A DNA stretch of 5,529 nucleotides from Opitutaceae bacterium (GTDB lineage Bacteria; Verrucomicrobiota; Verrucomicrobiia; Opitutales; Opitutaceae), in NCBI GenBank assembly GCA_031272375.1, contig JAISTY010000129.1, positions 1 to 5,529 on the forward strand. The letters run 5' to 3'. A program made the translations under genes and the position numbers. Below the pieces are notes generated by a model. It was not told the DNA's origin. It did no database searches and worked only from the letters and a program-made list of their open reading frames with translations. Of this stretch, positions 1 through 5,391 are shown piece by piece; position 1 is the stretch's first letter, and every line of letters begins with the position of its first letter.

Positions 1-603
1 CGCGCCGGCGCCGACCGCGAGCATGAGAAAATGGATGTCCAGCCGCCGCTCCCGCAGGTTGCGCCAGGAGTCGAGCGCCGCGTCCCAGCCGCCCGCGACC
101 AGCGCGACCGCCGTGAGAAGATGCGCGAGCCACCACGGGCCCGCGCCGGTTTTCTCCAGCAAAAACCCCGCCAGCCCCGCCAGCCCGCAGAGCGCGGCGG
201 ACGCCCCCAGCGCCCGCCAGTCCTCCGCCTCGTGCGAGTGCCCGTGCGCATGCCCGCGCTCCCCGCAAGGCTCCCGCCCGCCGGCGTCCGCGGCGGTTTC
301 CGCCGGCCAGTCGAAACGCCTCCAGCGCCAGAACGCCGGCGCCGTCGGGCAGCTTTCCCCGGCCAGCTCGACCGTGCCGCCCTCGTTGCGGACAACAAAG
401 CCGCGCGGCGCCCCGCCGCCCGTGGCCGCGCCGGGCGCGACGCTCCGCAACGTCTCCTCGACATGCGCGCGCAACCGCCCCTCGTCCGCCGCCCCCAGCG
501 TCGCCACATCCACCGTGCGCCCGGCGATGTTGACCCGCACGGCGCCGACCCCCGGCTCGCGCCGGAGAAATTCCGCCAAAGTATCCGTCCATGAGGCACG
601 CAT
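1..603 (-). CDS. Heavy-metal P1B-type ATPase, N-terminal part (cut by left edge)
   Basis: Reading the minus strand from the ATG at 603-601 gives 201 uninterrupted residues to the window edge. Residues 131-150 and about 155-173 are hydrophobic and look like the first two membrane helices. They are followed by GGWDAALDSWRNLRERR and LDIHFLMLAVGAGA, the hallmark segment before the third helix of Zn/Cd/Co-exporting P1B ATPases, which pump metal cations out across the inner membrane using ATP. Residues about 5-57 look like a ferredoxin-type metal-binding (HMA) fold but have no CxxC. A His-rich stretch HAHGHSH (118-124; positions 232-252) may bind metal instead. The CPC, DKTGT and nucleotide-binding motifs would lie beyond the edge and cannot be checked. 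The start is uncertain: the chosen ATG has no Shine-Dalgarno, while a perfect AAGGAGG upstream serves an out-of-frame ATG. It is divergent from the response regulator. The family call is firm; the metal is unknown. Confidence 0.85.
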   Translation of the reverse strand, partial: MRASWTDTLAEFLRREPGVGAVRVNIAGRTVDVATLGAADEGRLRAHVEETLRSVAPGAATGGGAPRGFVVRNEGGTVELAGESCPTAPAFWRWRRFDWPAETAADAGGREPCGERGHAHGHSHEAEDWRALGASAALCGLAGLAGFLLEKTGAGPWWLAHLLTAVALVAGGWDAALDSWRNLRERRLDIHFLMLAVGAGA

Positions 604-629
604 GGCGCGAGAGTGGGCATCCGCCCCCG

Positions 630-636
630 CCTCCTT
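630..636 (-). promoter_or_regulatory. AAGGAGG Shine-Dalgarno-like site, out of frame with the ATPase
   Basis: On the minus strand AAGGAGG (636 to 630) lies 9 nt before an ATG at 620-618, ideal ribosome-binding geometry. That ATG is not in frame with the ATPase reading frame, whose first ATG is 17 nt further on at 603. The site may be fortuitous, may initiate at a different codon, or may indicate an indel between 601 and 620. Confidence 0.35.
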
Positions 637-685
637 GCAAGCCGCAACAATTCCGCGGGCGCGGGCGGCGCCCCACGGGACGTTT

Positions 686-718
686 CGCGGCGGCTTTGGG
701 ACTGGCAAAGCCGCCGCG
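686..718. repeat. Perfect 13-bp inverted repeat with 7-nt loop
   Basis: CGCGGCGGCTTTG (686-698) is exactly reverse-complementary to CAAAGCCGCCGCG (706-718), separated by GGACTGG. It sits in the divergent intergenic region, 35 bp before the response-regulator ATG and 82 bp before the ATPase ATG. No T-run follows on either strand, so it is not a classical intrinsic terminator. It could be an operator, a leader hairpin of either transcript, or a REP-like palindrome. Presence of the palindrome is certain; its role is unknown. Confidence 0.8.
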
Positions 719-753
719 CCCCTGAAAACCTCCGCGCGACTTCACAATCCGCC

Positions 754-1515
754 ATGAAAACCCTCATCGTTGACGACGAGCCGCTGGCGCGCCAGCGCCT
801 CCGAACCCTCCTTCAGAAGACCGACGGCATCGAACTGCTTCCCGACTGTTCCGACGGACAAGCCGCCGTCGAAGCCATCCGCGAACACCACCCCGACCTC
901 GTCCTCCTCGACATCCAGATGCCCGGACTCGACGGGTTCGGGACGCTCGCCGCGCTCGGCGCCGCCGGCGAAAAGCTCCCCGCCATCATCTTCGTCACCG
1001 CCTACGACACGCACGCGGTCAAGGCCTTCGAGGTGCACGCGCTCGACTACATTCTCAAGCCCTTCAAGCCGGCGCGGCTCCAGGAGGCCGTCGCCCGCGC
1101 CCGCGCCCAGCTCGCCGAAAAGCAAAACCCCGACACCGCCCGCATCCTCGCGCTCCTTGAGGCGCGGCAGGGCGGGCAGGCCGACGCCCTCACCCGCATC
1201 GCGGTCCGCTCCGGCGACCGCATTCGTTTCGTCCCCGTTGACGACCTCGACTGGATCGAGGCGGACGGCAACTACGTCATCCTCCACGCCGGGGCGGAGA
1301 AGCACATGATCCGCGAGACGCTCGGCTCCCTTGAGAACAAGCTGCCGCGGCGGAAATTCCTGCGTTTGAGCCGTTCCTACATCGTCAACCTCGCCCGCAT
1401 CCACGAGGCGCGTCCGACGGCGTCGGGCGAGCACGTTGTCGTGCTGAAGGACGGGACGAAAATCCACATGACGCGCGGCCTCCGCGATCTGCAGGAGCAC
1501 CTGCGAACCCTCTGA
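754..1515 (+). CDS. LytTR-family (LytR/AlgR type) response regulator
   Basis: This 253-residue cytoplasmic transcription regulator has the standard two-domain layout and length. The receiver domain (about 1-120) begins MKTLIVDDEPLARQRL with the acidic pocket D7/D8. The phospho-acceptor is D53 in LLDIQMPGLDGF, the switch residue is T82 in FVTAYD, and the conserved lysine is K102 in DYILKPF. Residues about 147-250 form a LytTR DNA-binding domain: WIEADGNYVILHAG, a RETLGSLENKLP segment, and FLRLSRSYIVNLARI. The ATG at 754 was chosen because the receiver begins there; the open frame extends upstream only as non-conserved sequence across the palindrome region. No Shine-Dalgarno is visible. Such regulators are usually phosphorylated by a partner histidine kinase, none of which is in the window. 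rpoN starts 7 bp after its stop, suggesting co-transcription. Family assignment is secure; targets are unknown. Confidence 0.93.
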   Translation: MKTLIVDDEPLARQRLRTLLQKTDGIELLPDCSDGQAAVEAIREHHPDLVLLDIQMPGLDGFGTLAALGAAGEKLPAIIFVTAYDTHAVKAFEVHALDYILKPFKPARLQEAVARARAQLAEKQNPDTARILALLEARQGGQADALTRIAVRSGDRIRFVPVDDLDWIEADGNYVILHAGAEKHMIRETLGSLENKLPRRKFLRLSRSYIVNLARIHEARPTASGEHVVVLKDGTKIHMTRGLRDLQEHLRTL

Positions 1516-1522
1516 CGCCGCC

Positions 1523-2857
1523 GTGCCCGGAATCCGCCAGCAAGCCGCCGCCGTCCAGTCGCAGCGCCAGACATTGGCGCCGCGGGCCATCGAGTCGCTC
1601 CGCATTTTGCGGCTGCCCGCCGTCGAGCTGCTCCCGCTCGTCCAGGAGGCGCTCAAGGCCAACCCCGCCCTTGAGGAAATCCCGCCCGAACAGCCCGCCC
1701 CGGCGGACGCCGGCGAACTCGACGACGCCGCGCCGCCGGCGTCGTCCGCGCCCGGCGACGGCGAGGCCCACGACCGGCTTCTCGCCAGCCGCACCGCGCA
1801 GCCGACGCTGCGCGAGCATCTCCGCCGCCAGCTCGCCCTCGCCACCGCCGGTCCGGAGACACAAGCCGCCGCCGCGCACCTCATAGACACGCTCGACGGC
1901 AACGGGCACCTCACCGAGACCGCCGCGGAGACCGCCGCGGAGACGGGGCTTTCCGAGGCCGTGGTCCGCGACGCCACGCGCCTTTTGCAGACGTTCGACC
2001 CCGCCGGCATCGCCGCCGGGAGCCTCCGCGACTCCCTGCTGCTGCAGCTTGCCGCGCGGAACCGCTCCGACTCCCTCGCCGCGCGCATCCTGCGCGAGCA
2101 GCTCCCGCTCCTTGAGCGGCGCAAGACCGAGAAGCTCGCCGACGTGCTCGGCGTCAGCCCCGCGCGGGTCCGCGAGGCTGTCGCGGAGATCACGGCGCTC
2201 GATCCCGCGCCCGCGCGGCGGTTCGCGCCCGACACCCCCGACACCAACCGCCACATCGAACCCGATCTTGTGCTGTCGCCCGACGGGACCGTTTCCCTTG
2301 GGGAGGAGCGCCTGCCGCCCCTCCGCGTCTCCGAAAGCTGCGCCGGGCTCATCGCCCGCGACGCGCTCAACGCCGGCGACCTCGCCTACCTTCGCGCGCG
2401 CATCCGCGACGCGCGGGCGCTCATCGGGGCGCTCGCGCAGCGACGGGCGACGCTCCTGAAAGTCGCCCGCGCGATCCTCGAGGCGCAGCCGGGGTTTTTG
2501 AGGAACGGCGTCGCCGGCCTTCGGCCGCTCACGATGGCGGGGATCGCCGCCGCCACCGGGCTGCACGAGACGACGGTCTCCCGCGCCGTCGCGGGGAAGT
2601 TCATCGCGACCCCGCGCGGGACGCTGCCCCTGCGCCGTTTTTTCAGCGCGGCGCTTCCCTCCGGGGAGGGCGGGGCGCGCAGCGCGGCGGCCGTCCGCGA
2701 GCGCGTCCAGGATCTCATCGCCGCCGAGGATCCCGACGCGCGGCTGACGGACGAGGCGCTGCGCGAAAAGCTCGCGGCGGAAGGCGTGCGCGTCTCCCGC
2801 CGCACCCTCGCCAAATACCGCGAAGTCCTGCGCATCCCCCCCAGCGACGCCCGCTGA
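1523..2857 (+). CDS. rpoN: RNA polymerase sigma-54 factor (RpoN)
   Basis: Sigma-54 directs RNA polymerase core to -24/-12 promoters and needs an AAA+ activator to open them. All regions of the family are visible in 444 residues, slightly short compared with about 480 in E. coli. Region I (about 8-52) is Gln-containing and ends in LKANPALEE. Region II (52-84) is a Pro/Ala/acidic linker. The core-binding domain includes IDTLDGNGHLTE (121-132) and TFDPAGIAAGSLRDSLLLQL (157-176). The helix-turn-helix region is around 337-360, with LHETTVSRAVAGKFI followed by TPRGTLPLRRFFS. The RpoN box reads SRRTLAKYRE (425-434; consensus ARRTVAKYRE) and reads the -24 element. The start is a GTG, chosen because region I follows directly and because it lies just after the upstream stop; no strong Shine-Dalgarno precedes it, so translational coupling is likely. 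No activator gene is nearby. Confidence 0.95.
   Translation: MPGIRQQAAAVQSQRQTLAPRAIESLRILRLPAVELLPLVQEALKANPALEEIPPEQPAPADAGELDDAAPPASSAPGDGEAHDRLLASRTAQPTLREHLRRQLALATAGPETQAAAAHLIDTLDGNGHLTETAAETAAETGLSEAVVRDATRLLQTFDPAGIAAGSLRDSLLLQLAARNRSDSLAARILREQLPLLERRKTEKLADVLGVSPARVREAVAEITALDPAPARRFAPDTPDTNRHIEPDLVLSPDGTVSLGEERLPPLRVSESCAGLIARDALNAGDLAYLRARIRDARALIGALAQRRATLLKVARAILEAQPGFLRNGVAGLRPLTMAGIAAATGLHETTVSRAVAGKFIATPRGTLPLRRFFSAALPSGEGGARSAAAVRERVQDLIAAEDPDARLTDEALREKLAAEGVRVSRRTLAKYREVLRIPPSDAR
1916..1945 (+). repeat. 12-bp tandem repeat inside rpoN
   Basis: GAGACCGCCGCG occurs twice head to tail (1916-1927, 1928-1939) and a third, partial copy follows (1940-1945). It encodes ETAA-ETAA-ET, residues 132-141 of sigma-54, in the core-binding domain. 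The segment has the same length as the usual family sequence between the GNGHL and GLSE motifs, so it need not be an insertion, but it is a potential slippage site. Confidence 0.6.
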
Positions 2858-2957
2858 AAGGGCGCGCGGCGGGCGGGCGGGGATAATCGCTTTTGTTAAA
2901 AAGCGGCTCCGTTTGGCTATTCCACCGGGGAAATGATTTTTGTAGGATGCGGGGGTT
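2858..2957 (+). promoter_or_regulatory. Intergenic region with palindrome, probable nagB control region
   Basis: This 100-bp gap is the most AT-rich spot between the plus-strand genes. A perfect palindrome CGCTTTT-GTTA-AAAAGCG lies at 2888-2905, centred about 60 bp before the nagB ATG. A weak -35-like TTGTTA (2893-2898) overlaps its loop, with a poor -10-like GCTATT (2916-2921) 17 bp downstream. An operator overlapping a promoter would fit an amino-sugar-responsive repressor, but neither element is convincing alone. There is no T-run after the hairpin, so it is a poor terminator for rpoN. A modest Shine-Dalgarno AGGA (2944-2947) lies 10 nt before the nagB start. Confidence 0.35.
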
Positions 2958-3743
2958 ATGACAGCGCAAACATTGATTTCAGGCGGTGGATTGAAGGCGG
3001 TGGTGTCGGTTTTCGGCACCCGCGGCGACGGCGAGCGCGCGGTCGCGGCGCGGATCGCGGCGGTGATTCGCGAGCGGGCGGCGGAGGGGCGGCGCGCGGT
3101 GCTGGGGCTGGCGACGGGGCGCTCCGTGACGGGCATTTACGCGGAGCTGGTGCGGCTGCACCGCGAGGAGGGGCTGTCGTTCGCGAACGTCGTCTCCTTC
3201 AACCTCGACGAATACCACGGTCTCGCGCCGGAGGACGCGCGGAGCTACCACTGGTTCATGCGGGAGCATCTGTTCGGGAAGGTGGACGCCCGCCCGGAGA
3301 ACGTCCACGTGCCGGAGGGGACGCTCGCGCCGGCGGCAACCGCCGCGCACTGCGCCGACTACGAGCGGCTCATCGGGGAGGCCGGCGGGCTGGATTTGCA
3401 GCTGCTTGGCGTCGGGCGGACGGGGCACATCGGCTTCAACGAGCCGGGCAGCGGGAAGGAGACGCGGACGCGGCTGGTGACCCTTGACGCGGTGACGCGG
3501 CGGGACGCGGCGGGGGACTTTGGCGGGGAGGACAAGGTGCCGCGGCAGGCGGTCTCGATGGGCGTGGGCACCATCCTTGAGGCGCGGGAAATCGTGCTCG
3601 TGGCGTGGGGGCGGGCGAAGGCCGCGGTCGTGCGCCGGGCGGTTTTCGGGGCGGTGACGGACGCGCTGCCGGCGTCGTTTCTGCAGGAGCACGGGCGGGT
3701 CAACTGGGTTCTGGACGCGCAGTGCGGAGGGGAGGAGGCGTGA
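2958..3743 (+). CDS. nagB: Glucosamine-6-phosphate deaminase, NagB family (variant active site)
   Basis: The 261-residue cytoplasmic protein matches the NagB fold and length (E. coli 266). NagB converts glucosamine 6-phosphate to fructose 6-phosphate plus ammonia, feeding amino sugars into glycolysis. Visible motifs are LGLATGRSVTGIY (phosphate-binding loop, about 49-61), VVSFNLDEYHGL (78-89; D84 matches E. coli Asp72), LLGVGRTGHIGFNEPG (149-164; H157 and E162 match His143 and Glu148), SMGVGTILEAREIVL (200-214), WGRAKA (217-222), and PASFLQEH (238-245). E. coli Asp141 is replaced by T155. The GRTGHIGFNEPG loop is, from memory, typical of a Bacteroidetes-type subgroup often fused to a PIG-L domain. 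Here a PIG-L gene follows 67 bp later, so the pair probably acts in one pathway. The ATG at 2958 has an AGGA 10 nt upstream. Substrate could differ from plain GlcN6P. Confidence 0.88.
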   Translation: MTAQTLISGGGLKAVVSVFGTRGDGERAVAARIAAVIRERAAEGRRAVLGLATGRSVTGIYAELVRLHREEGLSFANVVSFNLDEYHGLAPEDARSYHWFMREHLFGKVDARPENVHVPEGTLAPAATAAHCADYERLIGEAGGLDLQLLGVGRTGHIGFNEPGSGKETRTRLVTLDAVTRRDAAGDFGGEDKVPRQAVSMGVGTILEAREIVLVAWGRAKAAVVRRAVFGAVTDALPASFLQEHGRVNWVLDAQCGGEEA

Positions 3744-3755
3744 GCGGCGGCCTCC
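3734..3755 (+). other. Short inverted repeat across the nagB stop codon
   Basis: GGAGGC (3734-3739) and GCCTCC (3750-3755) could form a 6-bp GC stem with a 10-nt loop spanning the stop codon. Only GTTGTT follows rather than a U-tract, so it is at best a weak attenuator or mRNA-stability hairpin between nagB and the deacetylase gene. The remaining bases of the 67-bp gap show no promoter I can support. Confidence 0.2.
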
Positions 3756-3795
3756 GTTGTTGCGCGGGGGCGTTTCCTTTGCGCGAATGCGTCCG

Positions 3796-3810
3796 CCTTC
3801 CCTTTTTCCC
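3796..3810 (+). promoter_or_regulatory. Pyrimidine-only leader before the deacetylase start
   Basis: Fifteen consecutive pyrimidines, including TTTTT, abut the ATG at 3811, where a purine-rich Shine-Dalgarno would normally be. This supports SD-independent initiation, possibly via ribosomal protein S1 binding. The same arrangement recurs before the next gene. Confidence 0.35.
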
Positions 3811-4668
3811 ATGAGCATCCCATTCACACAGGCCGGAGCCGATTTTTACGTTCCCGACGGCGTCACCTCCCCGGAGGCGGCGCTTGGGCGGACGACGCAC
3901 CTCGCCATCGCCGCGCACCAGGACGACATCGAGTTCATGGCCTACCACGGCATCCTCGAATGTTTCGGGCGGGCGGACCGCTGGTTTTCGGGCGTGGTCG
4001 TCACCGACGGCGCGGGCAGCTCGCGGGCGGGGATTTACGCGGGGCTTTCCGACGCGGAGCTGCGGGGCATCCGGCGGCAGGAGCAGCGCAAGGCGGCGTT
4101 TGTCGGGGAATACTCGGCGCAGGTGCAGCTGGCGCATCCGAGCGCGTCGGCGAAGGACGGGGGCAACGCGGAGATCCAGCGCGATCTGGCGGCGGTTCTG
4201 GCGCGGTGCGCGCCGAAGGTCGTTTATCTGCACCAGCCGGCGGACAAGCACGACACGCACGTCGGGGTTTTCGGGCATGCGCTGAAGGCGTTGCGCGCGC
4301 TGCCGCCGGAGCGCCGTCCGGCGGAGGTCTACGGCTGCGAAGGCTGGCGCGATCTCGACTGGCTTGTGGACGCCGACAAGCGGTTGCTCGACACCGGCGC
4401 GCGGCCGAACATCGCGGCGGCGCTCGCGGGGGTCTTCGACTCCCAGATCACGGGCGGCAAGCGCTACGACCTCGGCATTCTCGGGCGGCGGGCGGCGCAC
4501 GCGACGATGTTCCAGCCGCGCGACTCCGACGCGACGACGGGCATCACGTGGGCGATGGATCTGACGCCGCTCGTCCGCGACCCCTCGCTTTCCGTGGAGG
4601 CCTACACGCTCGCCCATGTTGACCGGCTGCGCGCGGACATCGCCGACCGCCTCCGCCGGAACACCTGA
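3811..4668 (+). CDS. PIG-L (LmbE-like) family zinc-dependent deacetylase
   Basis: This 285-residue protein belongs to the PIG-L/LmbE superfamily, metal-dependent N-deacetylases acting mainly on N-acetylglucosamine moieties (PIG-L, MshB, BshB, archaeal diacetylchitobiose deacetylase). The N-terminal metal motif is LAIAAHQDDIEFMA (31-44): H36 and D39 are the expected zinc ligands and D38 the likely general base. The third ligand should be H150 in DKHDTHVGVFGHAL (145-158). Further conserved-looking blocks are VVVTDGAGSSRAGIYA, RRQEQRKAAFVGEY, YGCEGWRDLDWL (174-185) and VFDSQITGGKRYDL (208-221). No signal peptide is seen, so it is probably cytoplasmic. The ATG at 3811 was chosen because similarity begins after it; in-frame starts at 3787 and 3757 would add non-conserved residues. 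A pyrimidine run rather than a Shine-Dalgarno precedes it. Its position after nagB suggests it supplies the deaminase with a deacetylated amino sugar; the actual substrate is unproven. Confidence 0.87.
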   Translation: MSIPFTQAGADFYVPDGVTSPEAALGRTTHLAIAAHQDDIEFMAYHGILECFGRADRWFSGVVVTDGAGSSRAGIYAGLSDAELRGIRRQEQRKAAFVGEYSAQVQLAHPSASAKDGGNAEIQRDLAAVLARCAPKVVYLHQPADKHDTHVGVFGHALKALRALPPERRPAEVYGCEGWRDLDWLVDADKRLLDTGARPNIAAALAGVFDSQITGGKRYDLGILGRRAAHATMFQPRDSDATTGITWAMDLTPLVRDPSLSVEAYTLAHVDRLRADIADRLRRNT

Positions 4669-4686
4669 TTCCCCTTTTTTTCTCCC
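4669..4686 (+). promoter_or_regulatory. Pyrimidine-only leader before the DUF1080 start
   Basis: The whole 18-bp gap between the deacetylase stop and the DUF1080 ATG is pyrimidine, with seven consecutive T residues. No GC-rich hairpin precedes the T-run closely, so a terminator is unlikely. It resembles the leader of the preceding gene and probably marks SD-independent translation. Confidence 0.35.
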
Positions 4687-5391
4687 ATGAACAAAACCCT
4701 GATTCTCCTCGCGGCGCTTTGCGCTGTTTCGATTAACGCGGCCGGCGCGGACAAGGCGCCGGCGGGCTTCACGCCGCTTTTCAACGGGCGCGACCTTTCC
4801 GGCTGGTGGGGCGCGAAAACCGAGGATCCGCGCGGCTACATGGCGTTGTCCGCGGAGGCGTTCGCGCGGAAACGCGAGGCGTCGCTGGCCGACATCCGCG
4901 CGCACTGGCGCGTCGAGAACGGCGAACTCGTGAACGACGGGCGGGGGCTTTACCTGACGACGGACAAGTTTTACGGGGATTTCGAGCTGCTGCTGGAATA
5001 CAAGGCGCTGCCGTTGGGGGACAGCGGGGTTTATCTGCGGGGGTGTCCGCAGGTGCAGATTTGGGATTCGACCAATCCGAAGGAGCAAAAGAACGGGGCG
5101 GAGAAGGGGTCCGGCGCGCTCTGGAACAACAAAGGGGAGGGGCGGTTTCCGCTCGTGAAGGCCGACAAGCCCTTCGGGGAGTGGAACACGTTGCGGGTGC
5201 GGATGGTGGGCGAGCGCGTCTGGGTGTGGTTGAACGGGCAGCAGACGGTCGCGGGTGCGGTTTTGGAGAATTATTACGACCGCAAAAAGCCCGCCGCCGA
5301 GCGGCAGCCTGTCCCGGAGCGCGGGCCGATCCAGTTGCAGACGCACGGTTCCGAGATCCGCTGGCGCGGGTTGTTTCTCAAGGAGCTTTGA
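4687..5391 (+). CDS. Exported DUF1080 (3-keto-disaccharide hydrolase-like) protein
   Basis: The 234-residue product starts with a signal peptide: a short positive n-region (MNK), hydrophobic core TLILLAALCAVSI, and probable cleavage after AGA at 21, before DKAPAG. There is no lipobox cysteine at the cleavage site, so a soluble periplasmic or secreted protein is expected. The rest is a single DUF1080 jelly-roll domain (Pfam family now called 3-keto-disaccharide hydrolase): FTPLFNGRDLSGWWG (28-42), WRVENGELV (74-82), LYLTTDKFYGDFEL (88-101), GDSGVYLRG (111-119), GEWNTLRVRMVGERVWVWLNG (split across 164-184), and the closing PIQLQTHGSEIRWRGLFLKEL (about 214-234). Characterised members cleave 3-keto glycosides, but most are uncharacterised, so the reaction is tentative. 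The gene lies 18 bp after the deacetylase gene and is probably in the same operon. The family is abundant in Planctomycetes, Verrucomicrobia and Bacteroidetes. Confidence 0.88.
   Translation: MNKTLILLAALCAVSINAAGADKAPAGFTPLFNGRDLSGWWGAKTEDPRGYMALSAEAFARKREASLADIRAHWRVENGELVNDGRGLYLTTDKFYGDFELLLEYKALPLGDSGVYLRGCPQVQIWDSTNPKEQKNGAEKGSGALWNNKGEGRFPLVKADKPFGEWNTLRVRMVGERVWVWLNGQQTVAGAVLENYYDRKKPAAERQPVPERGPIQLQTHGSEIRWRGLFLKEL

Noticed and set aside
613..753. Upstream in-frame extension of the response regulator
   Set aside because: It would run through the perfect palindrome, has no receiver-domain homology, and the domain starts right at the ATG at 754.
23..757. Long open plus-strand frames across 23-757, rich in Arg, Pro, Ala and Ser
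   Set aside because: They are antisense to the clearly conserved P-type ATPase frame and have the low-complexity composition of GC-rich shadow frames.
1916..1945. 12-bp repeat in rpoN as a recent expansion
   Set aside because: The segment has the normal family length between flanking motifs, so the repeat may simply reflect Ala/Glu codons in a helix.
742..2370. Long minus-strand open frames opposite the response regulator and rpoN (742-2370, 1385-3136)
   Set aside because: They are stop-poor because of high GC, show no recognisable motif, and lie opposite two genes with complete family signatures.
2876..2894. Possible sigma-54 -24/-12 promoter (GGGCGGGGATAATCGCTTTT) before nagB
   Set aside because: The GG and GC pairs are not separated by the required 10 bases; spacing is off by one and the rest of the consensus is poor.
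3757..3810. Upstream in-frame starts for the deacetylase (3757, 3787)
   Set aside because: The added residues (LRGGVSFARMRPPSLFP) look like translated leader, not conserved protein.
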